Source: Streptomyces sp. NRRL F-5122
Lineage (GTDB): Bacteria > Actinomycetota > Actinomycetes > Streptomycetales > Streptomycetaceae
Assembly (NCBI RefSeq): GCF_001507435.1
Contig: NZ_LMWH01000291.1
Coordinates: forward strand, 1-23,902
DNA: 23,902 nucleotides
Reading direction: 5' to 3'
Shown: one piece after another, positions 8,433-15,649 of the stretch
How positions within the stretch are numbered: position 1 is the stretch's first letter
Layout: each line of letters opens with the position of its first letter
Notes under the pieces: model-generated
The model's input: only the letters and a program-made list of their open reading frames with translations
Database searches by the model: none
Told to the model about the DNA's origin: nothing
Translations under genes and position numbers: made by a program

Positions 8433-9577
8433 AGCGGCCCGGGCGCCGCGTGCGGCGGTGGGGGTGCGTGGTCGCACTGCTGATGTTCGCCGCGGTGTGC
8501 TGTGCCGCGCCGGCAGGGAACGCGATCAGCGCGTATGTCGCGCTGGAAACGGGTGCACAGGAAGGAGGTATCGCCGAGGGCGGGAGCCCCGCAGACATCC
8601 CGCCGCGGATGCTGACCGCCTACAAGAAGGCCGCCAAGCAGATCGGGAAGTACGTGCCGAAGTGCCGGGGCATGGGCTGGCCGGTCCTCGCCGGGATCGC
8701 CAAGGTCGAGTCCAACCACGCAATCGGCAGGAGCATCGCGGACAACGGCGACATCCGCCCCAAGATCTACGGGGTACTCCTCAACGGCTCCGGTGCCGGC
8801 GGCAACACCGCCGTCCTCCCCGACACCGACGGCGGCAGGTGGGACGGCACCGCGTCCGGGGAGCGCGCCGTCGGCCCGTTCCAGTTCCTCCCCTCCACCT
8901 GGCAGTCCATCGGCAAGGACGCAGGCGGAGATGGAACGGCGGACCCGCACAACGCCGACGACGCCGCTCTCGGCGCTGCGATCTACCTGTGCGGCAACGG
9001 ACGCGACCTGGGCAACGGCTCGCAGCTGAAGGCCGCGATCTGGCAGTACAACCACTCGAACGCGTATGTGGCCAACGTGCTGGGTTGGATCGACCAGTAC
9101 ACGGCGGCCGCCGCGGGTCCGGACCTGAAGAGCCTGTCTGGGAAGGCGCGCACCGTGATCGAGGCGGCGCTGTCACAGCGGGGGGTGCCGTACTCGTGGG
9201 GTGGCGGCAACGCGGAGGGCAGGTCGTACGGGATTTGCTGCTCGCCCGGCGGGAAGAGCGGCGCGAGTATCAAGGGCTTCGACTGCTCCGGGCTGACTCA
9301 ATACGCGTACGCGAAAGTCGGCGTCAGCCTGCCGCGCCTGGCAGCCGACCAGGCCGGTGTCGGACAGCGGATCCCCGCCGGCCTCGGCCCGGGCGCACTG
9401 CAGCCGGGTGACCTCGTCTTTTACGCCACTGCTCCCGGACACGATGCCACGATCTACCACGTCGGGATCTACCTGAGCGGCGGGCAGATGATCAACGCTG
9501 CCCGCCCCGGGACTGTGGTGCGCCTGGACGCCGTCAGCGCAATGTCCGGCTACGCGGGGGGTGCACGGCTGCTGTGA
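8429..9577 (+). CDS. Bifunctional cell-wall hydrolase: lytic transglycosylase + NlpC/P60
   Basis: This 382-residue protein starts at GTG 8429. A basic N-terminus and hydrophobic segment (about residues 10-32) form a signal peptide or anchor. The first domain is lysozyme-like/SLT type, with the probable catalytic Glu94 in AGIAKVESNH and a typical GPFQFLPSTW stretch. The second is an NlpC/P60 peptidase, with Cys286 in FDCSGLTQYAY, a typical LQPGDLVFY, and His344 in YHVGIYL. Two-domain enzymes of this design (VirB1/TcpG/CwlT type) locally open peptidoglycan for the conjugation channel. It is the last gene of the coupled operon. All expected catalytic residues are present. Assignment is firm at domain level. 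Confidence 0.92.
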   Translation: MKRPGRRVRRWGCVVALLMFAAVCCAAPAGNAISAYVALETGAQEGGIAEGGSPADIPPRMLTAYKKAAKQIGKYVPKCRGMGWPVLAGIAKVESNHAIGRSIADNGDIRPKIYGVLLNGSGAGGNTAVLPDTDGGRWDGTASGERAVGPFQFLPSTWQSIGKDAGGDGTADPHNADDAALGAAIYLCGNGRDLGNGSQLKAAIWQYNHSNAYVANVLGWIDQYTAAAAGPDLKSLSGKARTVIEAALSQRGVPYSWGGGNAEGRSYGICCSPGGKSGASIKGFDCSGLTQYAYAKVGVSLPRLAADQAGVGQRIPAGLGPGALQPGDLVFYATAPGHDATIYHVGIYLSGGQMINAARPGTVVRLDAVSAMSGYAGGARLL

Positions 9578-9597
9578 CCACCACGCCACTGTAGGTT

Positions 9598-9662
9598 CCG
9601 AAAAGAGATGACGGTGTCCAAGTGATCTGTCGTCAATGTGTCGGTCGATGCTCTCTTTTCGG
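9598..9662 (+). terminator. Inverted repeat after the transfer operon, possible terminator
   Basis: Arms CCGAAAAGAGA (9598-9608) and TCTCTTTTCGG (9652-9662) match perfectly with 43 bases between them, starting 20 bases after the stop of the cell-wall hydrolase. An inner TGACG/CGTCA pair lies within the loop. There is no long T-run, so it could be a Rho-independent-like stop, an mRNA-stabilising structure or a protein site. Confidence 0.4.
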
Positions 9663-9770
9663 CCCGGTTCTCGCTCCGCGCCGCAGTCATGTCCAGTGTC
9701 TGAGGTCCAGCCTTTGTTGGGTTTGCCCTGCCGCACGGCCAGGTTACGGCTGGTGGTGGCCTATTTCCTG

Positions 9771-9790
9771 GTGTCAGAGAGATCTGACAC
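9771..9790. promoter_or_regulatory. 20-bp palindrome, likely operator
   Basis: GTGTCAGA and TCTGACAC are perfect 8-bp inverted arms around GAGA. The site lies 16 bases upstream of the GTG start (9807) of a winged-helix protein and just before its AAAGGG ribosome binding site. That is where an autoregulatory operator would sit. The symmetry is seen directly; binding by the neighbouring protein is inference. Confidence 0.55.
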
Positions 9791-9806
9791 GAAAGGGCGG
9801 GTCGCG

Positions 9807-10439
9807 GTGGGCGAGTACGACGACACAGCAATGACAACTGATCGGACGACCCGGGCCGTTTACCGGAAGGCTGACGGCCAGCTGGCCGAAGTCGACTGGG
9901 ACCGACTGCTGGTGGACAAGGTGGCCGATGGTCTGCCGGTGCGCGAGTTTCGGTGGTATCGCGGCCGGAAGCACTATTCGGGCATCCGGATCCGCGCGGA
10001 AACGCTCACGCTCCTCCGCGACCTGGTCGACCACGCACCCGCCGAATTCTTCGGATCCCAGGTCAGCGCAAGGACCGGCATTAACCCAGGCGGCATCTCG
10101 GACCGACTCCGCCAACTCGAACAAGCCGGCTGGCTCACCAGCAGACCCGAAGACGATGCCAGCTGGCTCAGCCGCGCAACCCCAGGACGCGGCGCGGGAC
10201 GACGTCGCACCTACTACAAGCTCACCGATGCGGGGCGCCAAGCCGCCGAGCAAGAACTACAGCAACGCGCACCGCAGCTCACACCGTTCCCGGCCGCACC
10301 GGCAGAGCGCGATATCGGTCGAACGCCTCGCGAGCATCCGGAACGAACTCCCGGTGTCGGACCAGGTCGGTCAATTCGGCCTCAGTCAGCCAGTCATGCC
10401 AAGCGACCTCCGAACGGTCGGGCTGGACGGGTTCCGTGA
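9807..10439 (+). CDS. Winged-helix protein with TnsA-like N-terminus
   Basis: This protein has 210 residues from GTG 9807 (AAAGGG nine bases upstream); ATG 9831 is an alternative. Residues about 14-60 contain GLPVREFRWYRGRKHYSG, which resembles the N-terminal strands of actinobacterial TnsA-like transposase endonucleases (pattern PVR-x-F-x-x-Y-x-G-x-x-H/N). The catalytic core of that family is not present. From about residue 75 the protein becomes a MarR/PadR-like winged helix: a helix-turn-helix around GSQVSARTGINPGGISDRLR, a wing near TPGRGAGRRRTYY, and a final KLTDAGRQAAEQEL helix. The last ~50 residues are low-complexity and lie opposite the 3' end of the Nudix gene (161-base convergent overlap). 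A regulator of the neighbouring genes is the likely role. The fusion interpretation is inference. Confidence 0.65.
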   Translation: MGEYDDTAMTTDRTTRAVYRKADGQLAEVDWDRLLVDKVADGLPVREFRWYRGRKHYSGIRIRAETLTLLRDLVDHAPAEFFGSQVSARTGINPGGISDRLRQLEQAGWLTSRPEDDASWLSRATPGRGAGRRRTYYKLTDAGRQAAEQELQQRAPQLTPFPAAPAERDIGRTPREHPERTPGVGPGRSIRPQSASHAKRPPNGRAGRVP

Positions 10440-10785
10440 CGACGACCTCATGCAAACCGAGCCAATACGGGCTGATCACGCCCTCGCACAAGAACTTGAA
10501 CAGGAAACGAGGACGGGCATGAACACCAAGTTCTTCCACCAACTCCCGCGCAGCAGCATCTTCATACGACTCGGCCACGTCCACCGCGCCTCCGAGCATC
10601 CAGTTGATCTGCCCAGGGAAAAGAACGACATCGTCTGGACGGCGGTGGACAAGGAACTGCCCCGCACTGTTGCGGCACACGATCGTCGATATTCGGTGCA
10701 GCCACCGGTGACGGATCGCCTCCTCCCTTTCCACAACAGCCAGAACGTCATCACGCTCGTCAACGCGCTCAACAAGTTCACCCAC
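10279..10785 (-). CDS. Nudix hydrolase
   Basis: This 168-residue protein starts at GTG 10785, nine bases after the TAG stop of the TmrB-like gene, with AGGA just upstream. A complete Nudix box runs from Gly66 to Val88: Gly66, Glu72 after five residues, then RELVEELGV from Arg80. The metal-binding Glu residues are present. The N-terminus (REEAIRHRWLHRISTIVCRN) resembles the YfcD-like branch, close to isopentenyl-diphosphate isomerase folds. Such enzymes hydrolyse a nucleoside or other diphosphate linked to a second group; the substrate cannot be told. It forms a two-gene operon with the TmrB-like gene, pointing against the transfer genes around it. Its 3' end overlaps the converging winged-helix gene. 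Confidence 0.9.
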   Translation of the reverse strand: MGELVERVDERDDVLAVVEREEAIRHRWLHRISTIVCRNSAGQFLVHRRPDDVVLFPGQINWMLGGAVDVAESYEDAAARELVEELGVHARPRFLFKFLCEGVISPYWLGLHEVVVTEPVQPDRSEVAWHDWLTEAELTDLVRHREFVPDAREAFDRYRALPVRPGTV

Positions 10786-10794
10786 GAACCAGTC

Positions 10795-11340
10795 CTACCG
10801 TCCCGCAACCGCGCCGACACGAGCCAGCACCACGTCGGCCAGCTCCTGCGGGGTCAGCTCGCCGTCCAGAAACATGGTGTCGCTGGGCAGGGTGTCGGCC
10901 GCGGCCATGCACGGCTCGATCTTGTCCTTGCACCAGTGCCGGACCCGCTCGTCCTGCTCGGGATCATCCGGGGTGAAGTTCCGGCCGTCGATCCGCTTCT
11001 CCAAGACCTCGCGGGAGACCTTGAGGAAGAAGTGGTGAACCTCGATGCCCGCATCCGTCAACGCGCCGAAGATCTCACCGACATACCCGGGGTTGACCAA
11101 GGTCATGGGAACCAGAACCGGACGGCGGTACTCCTCGACAAGCCCTACCGCCAGGTCGGCGACCTGCCGCCGCCACAGCCGAAGATCCTGGAAGTCGCCG
11201 GTCGGCACCTCCACGATCTCCCGCAGCACAAAGCCGACCATCTCCGGGTCGTAGACCAGGGCCTCGGGCCACCGAGGACGCAGCTCGTCCACCAGCGTGC
11301 TCTTCCCGCTGCCGAACGCACCGTTCACCCAGACGATCAA
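10795..11340 (-). CDS. TmrB-like P-loop protein (tunicamycin-resistance family)
   Basis: This 181-residue protein starts at TTG 11340. The frame is open to 11409, but GGGGAGGA lies five bases before this TTG, and starting there gives MIVWVNGAFGSGKS, which lines up with the start of Bacillus subtilis TmrB (MIIWINGAFGSGKT, from memory). P-loop GAFGSGKS is at residues 7-14. Further shared features are YDPEMVGFVLR, VPMTLVNPGYVGEI and VHHFFLKVS. TmrB binds ATP and protects cells against tunicamycin-type antibiotics. Size is near the family norm (about 197). It is the first gene of a two-gene operon with the Nudix hydrolase, embedded between transfer genes, which suggests a resistance cassette. The drug specificity is inferred from family only. 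Confidence 0.8.
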   Translation of the reverse strand: MIVWVNGAFGSGKSTLVDELRPRWPEALVYDPEMVGFVLREIVEVPTGDFQDLRLWRRQVADLAVGLVEEYRRPVLVPMTLVNPGYVGEIFGALTDAGIEVHHFFLKVSREVLEKRIDGRNFTPDDPEQDERVRHWCKDKIEPCMAAADTLPSDTMFLDGELTPQELADVVLARVGAVAGR

Positions 11341-11432
11341 CGCGATCCTCCCCACCCCAGTTGCCAAGCCCGCACGTCGGGCCTGGCGCGTCGGACCAGC
11401 ATGCCGCACGAATTAGATGAGGCCGAAGACCA

Positions 11433-12311
11433 ATGCAGATCATGCCCGAAAGATCGCCAAGTGGGGCGGAATCGCGCTGCCGAACTGCATCACCTCACGT
11501 CTTCGAAGCCACCCCGAAGGCCCTGCCCGCTCGGGCAGACCCGCGCCGAGCTCCGCATCCAGCCCGAAGAAAACGACAGCCCGGCTGGACAAACCTACCG
11601 ACAGATCATCGGGACCACCTCACAACGCCGCAGGTCACCGCAGCGTCGGCCGACAAGCCAGATCGGAACCTACAGCCACGCTCACCACGCCTGCTGGTGC
11701 TGAGCACCGTCCTGCTCACCGTCGCCGGGACGGCACTGCTGGGCATGCCGCACGGTCAGCAACCGCCGCCGCCAGGAGCCGCGCCACCCGCGGCGGCGAC
11801 CACAGTTCCGTCGTCGATCGCAGCAATGCCCTCTGTCCATAGGCCACCGGCCGCTGGCGCGCCTGCCTCCACAGCGCCCGAGACATCGACGTCGTCGGCC
11901 CTCGAGTCCGCTCTGCCACCGCACGGCGAAGGTGTGGCTGGCGACAAAGCAGTCCAGCGGAACCTGGAAACAGCCTGGCCCGCCGACCTTCCCGCCGCAG
12001 ACGAGCGGGAACTACTCAGCGCCGGTCGTGCGCTACTGCGCGCGGACGCCACCGGACTCGGCCGCGCCAGGTGGCCCGCCGTGTTCCCCGACACGGGCCA
12101 GGCCGTGGCGCCGGCGTTCGCGACCGCTGGCTTCCGGATCCAGGCCGCGATCGCCCGCCGCGACGGCAGCCCGAACAAGGCCGTGGTCCATCTCGTGTGG
12201 GCCGGCACGGACCGCGGCGGCACCTTCACCGACCTCCGCATCGCCGATTGGCACTTCACCCGCACTGCCAAGAAAGGAGCAGCAACGTGGACTCCGCTCC
12301 CCCGCACCTGA
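11433..12311 (+). CDS. Membrane-anchored protein preceding the coupling ATPase
   Basis: The frame encodes 292 residues from ATG 11433, with GAGG ten bases upstream; the true start is uncertain, and the first ~80 residues are Pro/Arg/Thr-rich with no clear fold. One membrane helix (about residues 87-105, LLVLSTVLLTVAGTALLG) is followed by a Pro/Ala/Ser-rich linker to about 155, then a compact domain of about 130 residues with alternating charged and hydrophobic segments, ending in an ADWHFTRT strand. Most of the protein would lie outside the cell membrane. The next gene starts 24 bases before this one ends, with its ribosome binding site inside this frame, so the two are probably co-translated. 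It may be a second channel or accessory mating protein. I do not recognise the family. Confidence 0.6.
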   Translation: MQIMPERSPSGAESRCRTASPHVFEATPKALPARADPRRAPHPARRKRQPGWTNLPTDHRDHLTTPQVTAASADKPDRNLQPRSPRLLVLSTVLLTVAGTALLGMPHGQQPPPPGAAPPAAATTVPSSIAAMPSVHRPPAAGAPASTAPETSTSSALESALPPHGEGVAGDKAVQRNLETAWPADLPAADERELLSAGRALLRADATGLGRARWPAVFPDTGQAVAPAFATAGFRIQAAIARRDGSPNKAVVHLVWAGTDRGGTFTDLRIADWHFTRTAKKGAATWTPLPRT

Positions 12312-14926
12312 CGGAACTGGCCGGTGACACGGCCGCTGGTCAGGTACTCGCTCTGGTCACCGGCCTGGTCGACGCCGCCAACTGGTTGTTCGACCACTGG
12401 TATCTGCTCGCGCTGGCCATCGCCGTCGGCTGGAGGGGGGGCGAACTGGCGGTACGCCGGCTCGCCGCCAAGGCTTCGGCCGAGCGGATGGCCCTGGAGC
12501 TCGTTCCCGGCCGGCACTTCGACCCGAGCCTGGAGGAGATCTTCCGGCGAGGAGTCCAGCTCGCCCGCGCCTCCACGGCCATGCCGTGGTGGGCGCCCCG
12601 CCGGACGAAGGCCGTGCAGATCCGGCTGCGCGCGGACGGCAGTACGCCGCTGCGCTACCGCATCGAAGGCCCGGCAGGCGGTGAACGGTTGCTGTCCATC
12701 ACCCCGTTCGGGCCCGATGTCACCGTCACCTCGGCCCGGCCGATCGTCGACGAGCCCAGAGCGCACACCGTGCGCGCCGAGTTCATCCTGCGTGGCAGGC
12801 CCACAGCCTCCTTGCGTGAGGTGCCACTGTCCCCCGACCCGCTGCAGCCGCTCATCGACGCCGTGGCCGACCTGCGCGCCGAGCTCGGCGACCTCGCCGA
12901 GATCCGGCTCGACATCCAGCGAGCGCCGAAATGGGTACTGAGGGCACGCCGACTTCAGTTGATGGGTGCCGCGCGCCGGTCCGAGCGCCGCGAGGCCCAG
13001 CGGGCGGCTCGCTGGCTGCGGCAGGATGCCAGCGGTATCGAGGACTCGTTGAGTTGGCAGTTGCAGCAGTTGCTCAGTGACAGACCCGGCTCCGGTTCGG
13101 GTGCCGGTCGGCGGCTGGTGATGCCGCCCGTTCCCCGGCGGGTCGAGCCTGCTGTGGCCCTGGGCAAGCTCGCTGAGGACGACCACTTGGTGCGGGTCCA
13201 GTTGCTGGTGATGTGCGCCTCGAACACCGAAGGCCGCGCGCAGGCCCGTCTGGCCCAACTGCAGGCTGCGTTCGACGTGTTCGGCGGGCGCTCGAGGTGG
13301 GCCATGCGCGGGTGGCGGCTGGGGCCGTGGCGGATCGGTGCGGATCACTGGCCCACCCAGCGCGGATTCGAGCGCCGGTGGAATCTGGGGCACTGCCAGC
13401 CGCCCCGCCCGAACTGGGTGAGGCTGGAGGAGCTCACTGGCCTGCTCAAGCCCCCCACATTGCATTGCCGTCTGCCGGTGCTCGCCAGTGACCTGCCGAC
13501 CTTCGAGTTCGGGAATCCCGACCTGCTGCTGCAGGGCGTCTACCGTGGCCCGGACGGCAGGGAGCGTCTGGTCGCCACCTACGCCGAGGAGACCCTGTTC
13601 GAGGTGGGGACGGGCAAGGCGGGCGGCGGCAAGACGGAACGGGCCCTGGCGCAGGCGATCGGCTGGGCGCACGCGGGTGGCGGGCTTGTCTTCGTCGATC
13701 CGCACCGCGACTCCTGGCCGCGCGCGTTGCCGTTCTTGGCGCACGATCACCTGGCGCCGCGGATTGCACTGATCGATCTCAATGGTCTCGGGCCCAACCC
13801 GCGGGTTAGTTCGTGGAACCCGCTCGGGATGGAGCACGGGCAGCCCGTGCACGAGGTTGTCGAGGCGATCGCCGACGCCTACGCTTCCGCGCTGGCGTGG
13901 GACGACGCGACCGCACCGCGCGCGCTCACCATCCTCACCGCCGCTCTCACTGTCCTGGTCGCCGTCAATGAGACGGCCTGTCAGGCCGGTCGGCCTGAGG
14001 ACCAGGCCACGATCTTCCAGGTTCGGGCTTTGCTCACCGACGGCGTTTTCCGCAAGGCAGCGCTGGGGGCGGTGGCTGGCCGGCTGGATGAGGAGACGCG
14101 TGCTTGGTGGCAGTCCGTGTTCCCGACGTTGTCGCCCGACGCGTTCGCCGTCGTCCTCAACCCGATCGCCCGCCTGGCCGCGAATCCGGTGACCCGGGCA
14201 TTCCTCGGCCAGCCGGCCGGTGTCTACAACATCCGCGCAGCGATGGACTCCCGGATGATCGTATGGGTGTGCCCGGGCGGCAACGGGCCCACCGACCGAT
14301 TGCTGACCGCCCTCCTGGCCCGGGATCTGCTGCGGGCCGCACGCGCCAGGCGCGACACCCCTGAAGACAAGCGAGTGCCGTTCCGCCCGTACTTCGACGA
14401 GCTGATCACCCTGACCGGCGCCGCCCCGGAAACCATCGCGAGCATGTTCGAGGACCTCCGCAAGTACAAGTGCCACATCCACGGCATGACCCAGCTACTG
14501 CCCCGCCTCCCCACGCCAGTTCGGCTGTCCCTGGTGCAGAACGCGTCCACGCTGGCCACCACCGCCGGATCGCAGTCCGCGATCGCGTCGATCACCGCTG
14601 AATGGGGCGACAACCCCAGCCCCGAACGAGTCGCCACCATGGAACGCTTCGAGCACTACGTCTCCATGAACGTGCACGGCCACCGCATCGGACCCATCCA
14701 ACTGCGCGGACCCCACCTCGACAACGTCTTCGCCGCCCAGGCCCGCCCACGGCAGGTCGAAGCCCTGGAACGGGCCGCCCAAGCGAACGCACAAGCACTC
14801 CCGCTGGACCAGCTCACCGACCGCGCCGCGAAGCAGCTTGCCCGCGTCGCCGCCTTCGTCGCCGAGCTCACCCCTCCTGCCGCCGCAGTCCCTGTCTCAA
14901 TAGAAAAGGATCAAGAGTTCGAATGA
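12287..14926 (+). CDS. VirD4/TraD-like type IV coupling ATPase
   Basis: This 879-residue protein starts at GTG 12287, behind AAGGAG (12274-12279). The frame is open further upstream, but that part overlaps the preceding gene. One membrane segment lies near residues 35-55. A central region of ~350 residues is followed by the ATPase domain, with Walker A GKAGGGKT at residues 443-450 and a Walker B-type YFDE with Asp704-Glu705. VFVDPHRDSW after the P-loop and the C-terminal part HIHGMTQLLPRL fit FtsK/HerA-type coupling proteins, which bring DNA to the mating channel. It completes the ATPase pair of the transfer system with the VirB4-like gene, although a resistance-type insertion separates it from the main operon. 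No inactivating change is seen. Confidence 0.88.
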   Translation: MDSAPPHLTELAGDTAAGQVLALVTGLVDAANWLFDHWYLLALAIAVGWRGGELAVRRLAAKASAERMALELVPGRHFDPSLEEIFRRGVQLARASTAMPWWAPRRTKAVQIRLRADGSTPLRYRIEGPAGGERLLSITPFGPDVTVTSARPIVDEPRAHTVRAEFILRGRPTASLREVPLSPDPLQPLIDAVADLRAELGDLAEIRLDIQRAPKWVLRARRLQLMGAARRSERREAQRAARWLRQDASGIEDSLSWQLQQLLSDRPGSGSGAGRRLVMPPVPRRVEPAVALGKLAEDDHLVRVQLLVMCASNTEGRAQARLAQLQAAFDVFGGRSRWAMRGWRLGPWRIGADHWPTQRGFERRWNLGHCQPPRPNWVRLEELTGLLKPPTLHCRLPVLASDLPTFEFGNPDLLLQGVYRGPDGRERLVATYAEETLFEVGTGKAGGGKTERALAQAIGWAHAGGGLVFVDPHRDSWPRALPFLAHDHLAPRIALIDLNGLGPNPRVSSWNPLGMEHGQPVHEVVEAIADAYASALAWDDATAPRALTILTAALTVLVAVNETACQAGRPEDQATIFQVRALLTDGVFRKAALGAVAGRLDEETRAWWQSVFPTLSPDAFAVVLNPIARLAANPVTRAFLGQPAGVYNIRAAMDSRMIVWVCPGGNGPTDRLLTALLARDLLRAARARRDTPEDKRVPFRPYFDELITLTGAAPETIASMFEDLRKYKCHIHGMTQLLPRLPTPVRLSLVQNASTLATTAGSQSAIASITAEWGDNPSPERVATMERFEHYVSMNVHGHRIGPIQLRGPHLDNVFAAQARPRQVEALERAAQANAQALPLDQLTDRAAKQLARVAAFVAELTPPAAAVPVSIEKDQEFE

Positions 14927-15069
14927 TCGTCGTTCAGCCCAGGACAGTACGGCGACAGGCTGCCTGCGCTCGCCCCCATATCGCATGGCATTCGCTCGCC
15001 AAGTGGTCGGTCTCGGGAGGAAGGACGTTGCGCACGGCGAACGCCTGGCGAGGCCTGGTCGCGCTCTAG
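14923..15069 (+). CDS. Possible small coupled ORF, unknown
   Basis: ATG at 14923 overlaps the stop of the coupling ATPase (ATGA), and an AAAAGGATCAAGAG stretch precedes it, so translation by coupling is possible. The product would be 48 residues, basic and without any recognisable motif or membrane helix. Support is the overlap alone; it may be a chance frame. Confidence 0.25.
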   Translation: MIVVQPRTVRRQAACARPHIAWHSLAKWSVSGGRTLRTANAWRGLVAL

Positions 15070-15334
15070 CAGTCATACGCCCGCGAAGGTGTGTGCCACC
15101 CGGAGGAGCGAAGACACAGAACTACAAATCGATATCGGGTTCCGAAAGTGACCGGATACGTCCCGAGTTTTACGAGTGAACTCGAATACTGAGCTGGGAG
15201 GTTGACTGGCATATGCGTAATCTTGCCGTCACGCAATCCGATCACCGCAGCTTGACCAGGCCGCGGAGTTGGGCTGCCGCCCGCGGGCGGCTCAGGCAGC
15301 GGTAGGGTCACACCGCGCCGTACGGGGAGGCATC
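15070..15334. other. Non-coding interval with relatively AT-rich patch
   Basis: Positions 15115-15190 are less GC-rich than their surroundings and contain CGAGTT (15164-15169) and AACTCG (15179-15184) as inverted arms. A 30-codon frame from ATG 15215, behind a poorly spaced GGGAGG, is not convincing. The patch could hold the promoter of the lipoprotein gene at 15335. Confidence 0.35.
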
Positions 15335-15649
15335 ATGAAACGCTGCGCACGCCAGGTCCCACATGCGGCTGTTCACTTCCGAAAGGCCGCTGCTTCCATC
15401 ACGCTGTGCGCTGCGCTCGCACTGACCGCGTGCAGCTCATCAGACAGGAAGGGTGAGGCGGCAGACGACTCTTCGAGCCGCGCCCAGGCTCCGACTTCTT
15501 CTGCACCGGCCAACCCGAAGGAGGCAGTGGAAAAGGAAGCAATTAATACTCCAGTGCGGTTTCGTGATCTATCCAGCGGGTTCGTCGGCGGATCGTCTTT
15601 GGTAATGGCTGTGCCGGGCTGTTGCCTGGTGGCGTCTGCACCAGATTGA
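15335..15649 (+). pseudogene. Lipoprotein gene truncated by an IS701-type insertion
   Basis: ATG 15335 lies behind GGGGAGG and opens a clear lipoprotein signal: basic n-region, hydrophobic core and lipobox LTAC (Cys about residue 33), then a Ser/Ala/Glu-rich linker. The helix AVEKEAINT (around 15527-15551) resembles the start of the conserved domain in many Streptomyces lipoproteins. Directly after it the frame enters DNA of the reverse-oriented transposase element and ends at 15649 with unrelated residues. The original domain is therefore missing, and nothing like its remainder is found on the other side of the element. Confidence 0.65.

Noticed and set aside
9928..11703. Long rightward frame (591 codons) across the TmrB/Nudix region
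   Set aside because: It is the antisense shadow of two well-recognised leftward genes and has no protein features of its own.
11756..14482. Leftward frame of 908 codons opposite the coupling ATPase
   Set aside because: It is an antisense frame kept open by codon bias; the forward strand has Walker motifs and correct start signals.
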